From positions 1-64,000 of the forward strand of contig JADGJL010000010.1 of the NCBI GenBank assembly GCA_027600665.1: a DNA stretch of 64,000 nucleotides, written 5' to 3'. Each line of letters opens with the position of its first letter. Within the stretch, counting starts at the first letter, position 1. The translations under genes and the position numbers were made by a program. Below, one piece after another: positions 10,612-20,000 of this stretch. Under the pieces are notes generated by a model. That model had not been told where the DNA came from, did no database searches, and saw nothing but the letters and a program-made list of their open reading frames with translations. This DNA comes from Irineochytrium annulatum. Taxonomy: Eukaryota > Chytridiomycota > Chytridiomycetes > Chytridiales > Chytridiaceae.

Positions 10612-11589
10612 TTACTTCTTCACCATAGCCAATATTTCATCGGCAACGAGGTCAGGATGATATTGATGGATGTAATGGTCGGTATCTTTAATGGTTACCT
10701 GTTTCGATTCATCTGACCAAGATTTGAATTCTGCTTGTGTTTTATCCCATTCGGGCTCACTTGCACCAAAGTAGTCAGCCGTCAGTATGGTGAGTGGAAA
10801 CGCAAATGGTTGCTTGTGATCTACGACCACTTTTCCATTTTCAGCTATTTCACGCAATTCATCCAACGTGTTTTCATTACCATAGTTGTGTAGTAGGGCA
10901 GTTGTATCCAATTTTTTTAAATCTTCAGGTACAAGTTTCAGTTCATTACGGTTGGCATTGGATGTTTCGACAACCAAGTCAGATTGCATGGAGAGGCGGA
11001 ATAGTCCGGTTTGGATACGTAATTTATTAGCAAAACCACCAATTGTGTCTGCCAAAGAGTCATCGTCCTTCGAATAATATTCAGGGCTTCCACCATCAAT
11101 CATGACGATACCCTTAACGAGATCCGGGTATTTTTGTGCGAAACGGATGGTCTCCAGCGAGCCGAGCGAATGTCCAACTAATACATAAGGTGGCTTCTGT
11201 CCAGATACCTGCAACAACTCGTGTAATTCTTCAGCTATGGTATCAACATCACGTTTCTTATCGGTCTGATCACTGTATCCATAGCCAAATCGATCATATA
11301 CAGCGAATTTTGTGTTGGGAGCGAGCTTTTCATATAATGGATAATAATCTACATAGGGATTAGCGGTACCCCAGCCGGAGGCGAGCACTACGGTTACATC
11401 GCCTTTTCCACCCGTATATAGATGCATATTTTCACCATGTACTTTGTACAACTCTCCAGGGGGCACAAGTATTTTTGCATCTTGTCTTGCACCTATTTGT
11501 TGGTAGATTACCCCTGTACCGAGAAGCAACAGAAGCACCGCCAGGTCGAATATCAAAAACTTGACTAATCTTTTACGCCATTTCTTCAT
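10612..11589 (-). CDS. Membrane-anchored alpha/beta hydrolase
   Basis: The protein has 325 residues. An N-terminal membrane segment (LIFDLAVLLLLLGTGVIY) anchors an alpha/beta-hydrolase domain facing the cell exterior. The nucleophile elbow is GHSLGS (serine near 147), preceded by the oxyanion-region ASGWGTANP. The catalytic histidine is probably in DTDHYIHQ near the C terminus. Substrate unknown; esterase or lipase-like activity is typical of the family. It is divergent from the metallo-hydrolase gene at 11792 across about 200 bases of AT-rich DNA that include a TCTCTCG/CGAGAGA dyad. Confidence 0.82.
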   Translation of the reverse strand: MKKWRKRLVKFLIFDLAVLLLLLGTGVIYQQIGARQDAKILVPPGELYKVHGENMHLYTGGKGDVTVVLASGWGTANPYVDYYPLYEKLAPNTKFAVYDRFGYGYSDQTDKKRDVDTIAEELHELLQVSGQKPPYVLVGHSLGSLETIRFAQKYPDLVKGIVMIDGGSPEYYSKDDDSLADTIGGFANKLRIQTGLFRLSMQSDLVVETSNANRNELKLVPEDLKKLDTTALLHNYGNENTLDELREIAENGKVVVDHKQPFAFPLTILTADYFGASEPEWDKTQAEFKSWSDESKQVTIKDTDHYIHQYHPDLVADEILAMVKK

Positions 11590-11791
11590 GGTTTCTCACA
11601 CACTCTCTCGATGTATTTTCTCAATTATATATGCCCAATCTTATACGAGAGAAAACCGTGCCTTAATTCTATCTTAATTAACCGAAAATTGAATATCACC
11701 AGCCAATGAATTAATATATAGCTACGATATGAATATATGTTATCCAAATGTTTAATCATAGATTGATTATATAGAACAGAAGGTATGAACA

Positions 11792-12769
11792 ATGACAAAA
11801 TACGAAAATCAGCTTCCGACATCAGCTGGCATGAACTTTAAGTCCTTGGTCAGTATATTGAGAGATTCCATGCGTGGAGATGTTGAGCGGAGGCCATCAG
11901 GTACGATGCCGATAGTGATGTGTGAACCTGCAGAGTCATTCAGTGCATCCGATCATCCGCAGGTTACATGGTTCGGCCACTCGGCGTTTTTGCTTGAAAT
12001 CGAGGGTCACAGGTTGCTCTTTGATCCGATGCTGGGCAATCGTCCATCCCCTGTATCCTGGGTGGGTACCAAACGTTACAGCACGAATCTACCGATTCAA
12101 CCGGAGGATTTCCCGGCTCTGGATGCAATCATTATATCGCATGACCATTATGATCATCTGGACTATGACTCCATTCGCAGATTGAAGGATAAAACAAAGC
12201 GATTTATCGTGCCGCTTGGCGTCCGTCGTCGACTGATTCAACTGGGCGTGCCTTCGGAGCAGATTACCGAGCATAACTGGTGGGATGAGTTATCGTTCAA
12301 GGGTCTGACATTTGCTTGTACGCCAGCACGACATTTTTCAGGCAGAGGATTATTCGACCGCAATTCTACCTTATGGTGTTCGTGGGTCATCGTTGGACAA
12401 CATACAAAAGTGTTCTTTAGTGGTGACAGCGGATACGGTCCTCACTTCAAGGAAATTGGCAGTAAATACGGTCCATTTGATCTGACTTTGATGGAATGCG
12501 GGCAATATGACGAACGGTGGTCCAACATTCACATGATGCCGGAAGAGACGGTGCAAGCGCATTTGGATGTAGGTGGCCAGTTGCTTATCCCGATTCATTG
12601 GGCCGCATTTACGCTGGCTTATCATGCCTGGAATGAACCGGTCGAACGGATCACCAAGGCAGCACATGCTATGAATGTTAAGATTGCAACACCTAAAATT
12701 GGCGAGAAGGTTGTACTTCATACGGATCACTACCCTACACATCCATGGTGGAGACCGGAACTCGGTTGA
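11792..12769 (+). CDS. Metallo-beta-lactamase-fold hydrolase (UlaG / NAPE-PLD-like)
   Basis: The protein has 325 residues and no signal peptide. The metal-binding motif HxHxDH is present as SHDHYDHLD near residue 115. Further ligands appear in PARHFSGR, FSGDSGYG and IPIHWAAF. The opening strand TWFGHSAFLLEIEGHRLLFD is typical of the beta-lactamase superfamily class that includes UlaG and N-acyl-phosphatidylethanolamine phospholipase D. The fold is certain; the substrate is not. AGAAGG lies 9 bases before the ATG. A terminator follows. Confidence 0.85.
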   Translation: MTKYENQLPTSAGMNFKSLVSILRDSMRGDVERRPSGTMPIVMCEPAESFSASDHPQVTWFGHSAFLLEIEGHRLLFDPMLGNRPSPVSWVGTKRYSTNLPIQPEDFPALDAIIISHDHYDHLDYDSIRRLKDKTKRFIVPLGVRRRLIQLGVPSEQITEHNWWDELSFKGLTFACTPARHFSGRGLFDRNSTLWCSWVIVGQHTKVFFSGDSGYGPHFKEIGSKYGPFDLTLMECGQYDERWSNIHMMPEETVQAHLDVGGQLLIPIHWAAFTLAYHAWNEPVERITKAAHAMNVKIATPKIGEKVVLHTDHYPTHPWWRPELG

Positions 12770-12773
12770 AATT

Positions 12774-12810
12774 AAAAGCGTTCAGCTCATTCAATGAGTG
12801 GACGCTTTTT
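12774..12810. terminator. Terminator in the convergent gap
   Basis: AAAAGCGTTC and the facing GGACGCTTTTT form a stem containing an inner CTCATT/AATGAG pairing. T residues follow on the plus strand, and an AAAAGCG run gives T residues on the other. Confidence 0.8.
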
Positions 12811-12820
12811 CTGTTGCATT

Positions 12821-13402
12821 TTACATCAGGATCGATAGGGCACTGTAGATTAACATTATACCCATCACGATATTAACTGGACGTTCATATCGCAATAGAA
12901 AGCTCTGGAATAATAGTCCACCAAAAGCCCAGGTCATATTGGCGCTAATCCCGATGAAGGTGAGCAGCAAGGAAAATGCGATAAGTTGAACATGGGATTG
13001 CCCAAGAGGCAGAACAAAAACGGATATGGCCGTAAGTCCATACAGAATGACTTTGGGATTAATGAATTGCAGGGTGAACCCAAATAGAAATGAATAATGA
13101 TTCACTGTGTTTTCTTCCGTATCTGCAGGTTTGCTTCGCATAATTTTGATTGCCAGGTAAAGCATGTACACACATCCCAACAGGTTCAAAACGGGTGTGA
13201 TCTTGGGGATATATTGATGCAGAATAAGGTTGAAATAGCTGGACAAAAACATAATAAGCAAGCAACCGGCTGCAACTCCACTAATAAACGGTAGGGTCTT
13301 GCGGAAACCCTTATTTCTTGCATGCGTCATGGAAATGATATTGTTGGGGCCCGGTGTAAATGATGCGATGATTGCGTATGTCACCAAAGGTATGATGTTC
13401 AT
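12821..13402 (-). CDS. LysE/RhtB-family amino-acid or metabolite exporter
   Basis: This is a 193-residue inner-membrane exporter with about six hydrophobic helices. The N-terminal signature ASFTPGPNNIISMTHARNKG and the mid-protein GFTLQFINPKVILYGL are diagnostic for the LysE superfamily. ATG 13402 is preferred to the in-frame TTG 13423 because GGAGG precedes it. It is divergent from an XRE-cupin regulator, a pairing commonly seen for this exporter family. Regulation by that protein through the repeats in the shared 130-base gap is likely. Substrate unknown. Confidence 0.88.
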   Translation of the reverse strand: MNIIPLVTYAIIASFTPGPNNIISMTHARNKGFRKTLPFISGVAAGCLLIMFLSSYFNLILHQYIPKITPVLNLLGCVYMLYLAIKIMRSKPADTEENTVNHYSFLFGFTLQFINPKVILYGLTAISVFVLPLGQSHVQLIAFSLLLTFIGISANMTWAFGGLLFQSFLLRYERPVNIVMGIMLIYSALSILM

Positions 13403-13450
13403 GTGTCCTCCATGTCTTCTCAAGTTGTGTGATATAATAAACTAAAATGT

Positions 13451-13500
13451 GCGCTATAACGTATGTTCTTTATAATTGTACAATACGTACGCTATAAAGC
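13451..13500. promoter_or_regulatory. Repeated CGCTATAA boxes between exporter and regulator
   Basis: CGCTATAA occurs at 13452-13459 and again at 13490-13497, 38 bases apart. ACGTATG and ATACGTACG half-matches lie near them. They are in the divergent promoter region, so they are candidate binding sites of the XRE-cupin protein. Confidence 0.35.
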
Positions 13501-13532
13501 ACAACTTGTTTATATATGGAGGAGGATGGATT

Positions 13533-14087
13533 TTGAAGAACATTAATAATATTCTTGCCCAAAACTTGAAACAGCTTAGGGAACAAAGAAAGCTTAGTCT
13601 GGACAAGGTTGCCGAAATGTCCGGTATCAGTAAGACCATGCTGGGTCAGATTGAACGTGGCGAATCCAATCCATCGATTGCAACCGTATGGAAGATTGCC
13701 AACGGCCTGAAAATTTCTTTTACTGCTTTGATCCACGAACCGAAGTCAGATACTACCGTTGTAACGGGCGATGATATTCAAGTATTGGTGGAGGATGAGG
13801 GAAGGGTACGAATATATCCTCATTTTCCTTTTGAAGAGGGGCGGCGTTTTGAAATATATATGATGGAGATGGACTCTCAGTCTGCGTTAAATGCAGAATC
13901 GCATATCGAAGGTACGGAAGAATTTATTACGGTCTTTGAAGGGGAAGTTACGATTCGAGTTGGGACGGAAGAATATACGGTGAACCAAGGGGAATCCATT
14001 CGTTTTGGAGCGGACAAGCCTCATGCCTATGTTAACGCTGGTGCTAAGACCAATAAATTAAACATGGTTATTCATTATTCGAAGTGA
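13533..14087 (+). CDS. XRE-family regulator with C-terminal cupin domain
   Basis: The protein has 184 residues. The N-terminal helix-turn-helix (about 8-60: LAQNLKQLREQRKLSLDKVA, then GISKTMLGQIERGESNPSI) is followed by a small beta-barrel cupin (about 110-180, with ESHIEGTEEFITVFEGEVTI and GADKPHAYVNAG). Proteins of this layout sense small metabolites through the cupin and often control neighbouring transport genes. The start is TTG 13533 with GGAGGAGG 7 bases upstream; the frame is open further upstream but without a ribosome binding site. The divergent LysE exporter is the probable target. Confidence 0.88.
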   Translation: MKNINNILAQNLKQLREQRKLSLDKVAEMSGISKTMLGQIERGESNPSIATVWKIANGLKISFTALIHEPKSDTTVVTGDDIQVLVEDEGRVRIYPHFPFEEGRRFEIYMMEMDSQSALNAESHIEGTEEFITVFEGEVTIRVGTEEYTVNQGESIRFGADKPHAYVNAGAKTNKLNMVIHYSK

Positions 14088-14153
14088 ACGCCAAGAGCCA
14101 ACTGTGAAGGTAACGAACGATGAACGAATGTATGCATACATGAATGAAATGAC

Positions 14154-14240
14154 AATAAAGCAGCCTGGTCATTGAACTGCACCTCCTTCAGTCTGACAAA
14201 TGACAAAGAGGATACCGTTCAAACCATTGGCTGCTTTATT
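14154..14240. terminator. Long rod-like inverted repeat acting as bidirectional terminator
   Basis: AATAAAGCAGCC at 14154-14165 and GGCTGCTTTATT at 14229-14240 are perfect complements. Inside them TGGT/ACCA, TTGAAC/GTTCAA and CCTC/GAGG continue the pairing, so most of the 87 bases fold into one rod. It lies between two convergent genes. It is longer than an ordinary terminator and may be a small repeat that has taken on that role. Confidence 0.6.
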
Positions 14241-14286
14241 GGTGTGTGTGTTCGTTATGCAGAACAGCGACTATGTTATGGCTGGG

Positions 14287-16704
14287 TTAAGGCTTTTCTT
14301 TGGCCTGACGCTGAATTTCCTTGGCTGTTAATGCTTTATCGTACACTTTAACATTATCCAGACTACCTTTGTAGAACGGATCAGCCTCATAACGACTTTT
14401 GCCCAGATAAGCTTCTGTCACTTGCAGATCCTTCGGATTAAAGGAGATCTCAGAGCTGCTTGCAACAGATGTACCATTCACATATAGAGTAGCCACATCC
14501 CCTTGAAGAGTTACAGCCACATGAACCCACTCCTTGGAAGGCAAGGGATTTGCAGCAATCAGACTCTGATCCCGTCCCTCATTATGGATGGTGAATTGTA
14601 ATGCTCCATTATGCTGGGATGGAGTAAGGAACATGTGTCTCGTCAAGCCATTTCCAAAGTCGAAAATACGCTGCCAGGACCCGCCACCATCCCAATTGAC
14701 CCAAGCGCTAAACGTAAAATCCGTGGTATCAGTCAGGAGTCCAGGCAACTGGATGTAACTGTTGGTCCCGTTAAATGTGGCAGCCTGATTTTTGCCACCT
14801 GCAGCAGAACTCACCACATTATAGGCTTGTCCATGATATTTGTTCTTACTGTCATCCTGTGCGATTTTTGCAATTTTCTTGTGTTCAAACGTATACTCCC
14901 CGAGCAATGGGCTTACCGCTTGCTGCGGAATAATCACGTTGAACGTTTTGAAGCTTACCGCAGTACCTTTACGAATAGTAGCAGTTAATTTCACTTTGGC
15001 ATCCCCCTTGCCAGCGCGTGGTCGCTGCACTACACCAGTAGCTGATAGAGCCGAAGGGTTTGAGCTTTTCCACGTAATGTCTGCATCACTTGAGCCCTTT
15101 GAAGGCAGTGAGAGATTAAAGAACACATGATCCGTATTACCAATGCTCAGATCATTTTTTATTGCATCTACAATGTCCTGATCACTCCGTTCAACACCTT
15201 GACTTCCCCAGACGGCAATCCCGGAGGAGGAGAGGGCGCTAAAGGTCAGAACCGTACTTTGGGATTCCGAATTCCATTCATGTGTGAAAACGCCGTTATA
15301 CACAACTTGATTCGATGTAATCTGAACTTTGTTGTCTGTGCCGAGACTCCATGTTCCTGTCACGGCACCATGAATCTTCCCATCTGCTGTGAACTGAACG
15401 GCCTGCGATGGCTTGATGTCCGCCGTGATGTCCTTACCGTGATTCACCCACTGGTACTGACCGGAGATATCCTGAGCTGTCAATTGCGTTGTATCCTCTC
15501 CCAAGGCAGCATAGCGATACGGAGAAACGACAGGCCAACCGTCTGCATTCATATGCATCTCATGTACGCGGACTTCATGTTCTTCACCACGCCCTGGAAA
15601 ACGGGAATGGAAGATCAGATATTGTTTGCCTGTCTCCGCATCAATATAAGCTGAGTTGTGTCCCGGTGATACATAACCGATTCCCAGGCCTGTGCCTGGA
15701 TCGCCAATCTGTCTCTCGAACAGGAAGTTCCCCATTAATTTGACACCAAAAGGCTCAATGGAACGATCATCAAATAGCGGTTTATCCTTGTCCGCTTTAA
15801 CGTTGATCATATCGTTTCCTTCGGCATCCAGGAAAGGACCATCCGGCGTTTGGGAACGAGCAACTCGAATGTTATATCCTCCGTCAGCACCCAGTCCGCC
15901 GTAAGACAGGTACAGATAATAATAATCGGTTTCGGGACTGTAGAGCATATAAGGGGCTTCAATACGACTATGGTTGCCTCCGGTCAGCTTTTTGCCATAA
16001 CCTTGATTCGGCAGCGGTTTGCCTGTCGTCTCATCCATCTCCAGAATGAAAATTCCCCCGGAGTAGGAGCCATACACCATCCATAACTTGCCGTTTTTAT
16101 CATAAAAGACATCAGGATCAACCACATTGGGATGAATCGTTGCATCGTAAATGGTACCATCCTCACTGATCTGATCCCACATGCCAGATTTCAACAGTAT
16201 GCCTTGGTCCTTATAAGGTCCTTCAATGTTATCTGCGACAGCAATTCCTAGGGCTGAGCGTGGAGAGTCTCCTTTACAGGCATTGTAGTACATATAAAAT
16301 TTACCGTCTGCGAGCTGAATCACATCTGCCGCCCATAACGTATCTGTCTGTGCCCATTCCAGCGCTTCAGCGAATTCCTTGGTTACATTGGGGACAACAG
16401 GATTGTTATCCGTAACGCCGGAGGCGACGAGGTCCCAGTTCAGAAAATCTTTGGACTTGGCTACTTGCAGGTGTGATCCAAAAATATAAAAGGTATCCTC
16501 CACCTTAATGACAGAAGGGTCATGAACAGAAACATTTTTGAATGATGGAGCTGGATTTACGATTGGTGTAATGGAAGTCTGTGCGTTACCCACAGTTGCC
16601 CCTGAACCATTGGCGAACACCGAGACCGGCGTCAAAGTTGTTGCTGTAAGTAATACGGTGCTTAGTACAGAAATGTTAAGTACATTTACCCAATAACGTT
16701 TCAT
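14287..16704 (-). CDS. Secreted GH43-family arabinanase/arabinosidase with LamG domain
   Basis: The protein has 805 residues. A signal peptide (MKRYWVNVLNISVLSTVLLT) ends near VFANG. The five-bladed propeller of family 43 (about 50-400) shows HDPSVIKVEDTFYIFGSH, WAADVIQLADGKFYMYYNA, VVDPDVFYDKNGKLW and SRIEAPYMLYSPE. A propeller-associated beta domain, an Ig-like module (WKSSNPSALSATG) and a C-terminal LamG lectin-like domain (FTFSAWVNWDGGGSWQRIFDFG) follow. The likely role is cleavage of arabinan or arabinoxylan side chains outside the cell. ATG 16704 with GGAAAGGGG upstream is preferred to the frame's first TTG at 16797. It is divergent from the GH51 gene, and a cre-like site lies upstream. 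Confidence 0.88.
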   Translation of the reverse strand: MKRYWVNVLNISVLSTVLLTATTLTPVSVFANGSGATVGNAQTSITPIVNPAPSFKNVSVHDPSVIKVEDTFYIFGSHLQVAKSKDFLNWDLVASGVTDNNPVVPNVTKEFAEALEWAQTDTLWAADVIQLADGKFYMYYNACKGDSPRSALGIAVADNIEGPYKDQGILLKSGMWDQISEDGTIYDATIHPNVVDPDVFYDKNGKLWMVYGSYSGGIFILEMDETTGKPLPNQGYGKKLTGGNHSRIEAPYMLYSPETDYYYLYLSYGGLGADGGYNIRVARSQTPDGPFLDAEGNDMINVKADKDKPLFDDRSIEPFGVKLMGNFLFERQIGDPGTGLGIGYVSPGHNSAYIDAETGKQYLIFHSRFPGRGEEHEVRVHEMHMNADGWPVVSPYRYAALGEDTTQLTAQDISGQYQWVNHGKDITADIKPSQAVQFTADGKIHGAVTGTWSLGTDNKVQITSNQVVYNGVFTHEWNSESQSTVLTFSALSSSGIAVWGSQGVERSDQDIVDAIKNDLSIGNTDHVFFNLSLPSKGSSDADITWKSSNPSALSATGVVQRPRAGKGDAKVKLTATIRKGTAVSFKTFNVIIPQQAVSPLLGEYTFEHKKIAKIAQDDSKNKYHGQAYNVVSSAAGGKNQAATFNGTNSYIQLPGLLTDTTDFTFSAWVNWDGGGSWQRIFDFGNGLTRHMFLTPSQHNGALQFTIHNEGRDQSLIAANPLPSKEWVHVAVTLQGDVATLYVNGTSVASSSEISFNPKDLQVTEAYLGKSRYEADPFYKGSLDNVKVYDKALTAKEIQRQAKEKP

Positions 16705-16802
16705 ATTTTTCCCCTTTCCTAATTCCCGGAATGAAAAATAACGCGATACTTGGCAACACACGATATAAGGTTCAGCAGACCTCCTTTGAGTATCCAATCA
16801 TA

Positions 16803-16816
16803 ATCAAGCGCTTTCA
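16803..16816 (-). promoter_or_regulatory. cre-like site (CcpA) upstream of the GH43 gene
   Basis: The minus strand reads TGAAAGCGCTTGAT, one mismatch from the remembered consensus WTGNAANCGNWNNCW over the core. It lies about 100 bases upstream of the GH43 start. Carbon catabolite repression is expected for such an enzyme. Near it on the minus strand is an orphan AAAGGAGGT with no well-placed start codon. Confidence 0.6.
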
Positions 16817-16986
16817 TTTGATATATTATCAATTGGTTTATATGTTTGTAAACCATAAATATGATGGATTTATAGCAAAATGAATAAAAATAAGAGCAGA
16901 GAGATGGACCGACCAAGCTTCTTACATAGAAATAAACATAAATAAAACAGGAGTCATTTTTAAATTTAGGATTGAAATGGGGCTCT

Positions 16987-17004
16987 GTAATGCGATAGTA
17001 TTAC
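16987..17004. promoter_or_regulatory. Dyad GTAAT-N8-ATTAC upstream of GH51
   Basis: Five-base perfect arms lie 96 bases before the GH51 start, within the divergent intergenic region 16705-17099. It is a possible operator. No regulator gene is adjacent to this pair. The rest of the gap is AT-rich promoter DNA. Confidence 0.3.
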
Positions 17005-17099
17005 GTTTAGATTATGTATTTAAACATTTATCAATCATTTTATAATTATGCGAATCAAAAGAGGGGAAGACAATTCTACACTACATAGGAGGTTAGCAC

Positions 17100-20000
17100 A
17101 TGACTTCGTATCAAAACCAATTAATCGCACGGTACACATTCGAAGATGCTGTTCAGATCGGTAAAGACAACTCCGGGAACGGGCATGATAGTTTGGCAAA
17201 AGGCGAGATTCTGCCAGTGGGATCCAAAGTGAAAGGCAGATCGGCTGTAACTTTTAGCGGGGGAGTGAATGGAACTTCTTATCTGCAGTTACCTTCGGAT
17301 CTACTTCGGAATGTAAGCGATAACACAGGAATTACAATTGCCACTTGGGTGTTCCTGGGCAAGGGGTCTAATGTGTGGGAACGCATTTTTGACTTTGGCA
17401 AAGGAGAGAAGGGACCGTATATGTTTCTGACGCGTCAGCTCCTGGGTACGTTATATGCCGGAGATAATCTGGTTGTTCACCCAAATGGGGGAGTTGTAAG
17501 CGGTGAATGGATGCATATTGCACTCTCCGTGGCAGGCAGCCAAGGAGGGACGCTCAGCAGTGCAGGTCCGATTGTGTATGTGAACGGGGAGAAAGCCGCA
17601 GACGGTTCGATCAGTCAGACATCCAGTGGCAATTATGCCAAACTGCGCAATTGGTTTGATACGTTCAAGGACCCTGAGAATTATAACCAGAACTATATTG
17701 GACGCTCCCAATACGCAGCTGATGTGGATTTTGCAGGTTCGTTGTCCGACTTTCGGATCTATGGGGCAGCGCTCACCATGGATCAGGTGATTGAAGTGAT
17801 GTGTGAATCACTGACAGATGAAGCGATTGTGAAGCTAGCGGCAGACAAGTATTTGTCCTTCCCTAACCGAATTATCACCAAAGATGTGTCACTACCCACA
17901 CATTTACTGGGTGATAAAGTGACGGTACAGTGGAGTTCCAGTAATCCGGAAGTCCTGTCTGAGAATGGAGAGGTTCAGGCAATTACATCCGCACAAGAGG
18001 TTACGCTCCGTGCGCTTCTGAACAAAGGTGATAGCAAGCTGAGCCAAAGCTTTGACGTGTCTGTTGTGCCGGCGCACGTCCCGCCGTATACGATCACCAT
18101 CCATGGAGATCAGAAGGTGGCTGACATCAGTGAAGTGATGTATGGTTTGTTCTATGAGGATATTAATAACGCCGCTGATGGCGGGATCTATGCGGAGCTT
18201 GTTCAGAATCGATCATTTGAATCTTTTGCATTTGATACATATTCACATGATTCGGGGGAATGTGGTTGTTCGACAGGCCGAAATCGTGAACCTTTGTTTG
18301 CCTGGTCAGGGGATACCGAGAAGATGCTCGTGCAGCATACGGAGGGATTAAATACACATTTTAACGTGCAAGATCCCGAAGTAAATGCTTATTATGTCAC
18401 CGTTCAGGATGGGGCAACGATTCGAAATCGTGGATTCTCAGACTCCAACCAGCATTGTGCCATGTCCATCAAGCAGGGTGAGGCGTATGATTTTACCGTA
18501 TGGGCAAAAGCAGAATCGGCAGGAGCAATCACTGTTCAATTGCAGGATAGAGAAGACACTTCCATCAGTGATTCGGTAACGTTACATGTTGAAGGCGGGA
18601 ACACATGGAAGAAATACGGCTTGTCACTTACCGGAAAACATACTGTACTTGGTCAACTGGCACTTACGTTTGCAGGTGACATATCTGTTGATATGGTGTC
18701 TTTAGTGCCTCAGAATGTATGGGGAGCTGATCCGACAGAAGAAGGAATATCCGCTACAGCACATGCCAACTACACAGGTAATCCGAACTATCGATTGAGA
18801 AAAGATCTAATTCAGGCACTCGCAGATCTGCATCCAAAGTTCCTGCGTTTTCCGGGAGGATGTATCTCGGAAGGGTCCTTCATATGGGACAACGTATACG
18901 ATTGGAAGGATTCTGTAGGACCCGTTGAGCTGCGCAAAGAGAATTATAATGTCTGGGGTTACATGATGACGATGGGGCTTGGTTATATGGAGTACTTCCA
19001 GTTGGCGGAGGATCTGAATGCTGCTCCGGTTCCGGTGATGGCTTGCGGTGTGTTATGTCAGGCACGTTCGGATTATGCTCACCCTGCGGGTGGCGCATTA
19101 AGGGAATATTATATCCGCAACTTCACCGACCTGATCGACTTTGCACTCAGTACAGATGTTGAACACAACGAATGGGCGGCGGTACGAAGCCAGATGGGAC
19201 ATCCTGAACCGTTCGATCTTCGTTATCTGGGTGTAGGTAATGAGAACTGGGGCACTGAATTTTTTGCCAATTTCGAAGTGTTCAAAAGCTCGATAGATGA
19301 GTACATGAAACGGAACTATCCGGATCATGAGCTGAACATTATCTCGACGGTTGGTGCTCAGGCGGATGATGATGCGTATCAGGAAGGATGGAAGTTCCTC
19401 AGCGGAAATCTGACCGGATCAGCCCAAGTTGCTTTTGCAGATGGTACAGAGGTCATTGAGGAGACCGTAACCTGGTATGAGAATCAGGACAATTATATGG
19501 ACACCATCGCAGATGAGCACTACTATCGATCCAATGAATATTTGCTGAATAACGTGGATCGTTACAACTACTATGACCGGGCCTATCATGAAGACGGAAG
19601 TGTCGACTGGAAAGAAACATCCAAAGTGTTTGTGGGAGAGTATGCTTCCACGGACAAAAATACACTGGCAGGTGCGGTTGCGGAAGCTGCGATCATGACC
19701 GGCTTTGAAAATAATGCGGACGTTGTTCGTCTGGCTGCCTATGCGCCATTGTTCAACAAAGTACTAACGGACGGGACCTACCGCTGGACGCCGGACTGCA
19801 TTTGGTTTGATGATGAAACGGTGTGGTACACACCGAATTATTATGTGCAGCAGCTTTTTGCAAAATATATAGGGGATCAGGTCCTTGCGACTTCGTTCTC
19901 CACATATAGCAAAGGCAAACCGCTGAATCTCATTCCACGTGGCGGCATCGAGATTGCGACAGGGAATGCAGACATCGTGGTGAAACGAGTCACCGTCACG

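Noticed and set aside
14055..14180. Short minus-strand frame behind GGAGGTGCAGTTCA
   Set aside because: The site is part of the rod-like dyad, and the frame then runs antisense into the XRE-cupin gene. A chance occurrence is more likely.
16719..16916. Frame of 65 codons upstream of GH43 containing AAAGGAGGT
   Set aside because: No start codon lies at a usable distance from that site. It was kept only as a remark on the leader.
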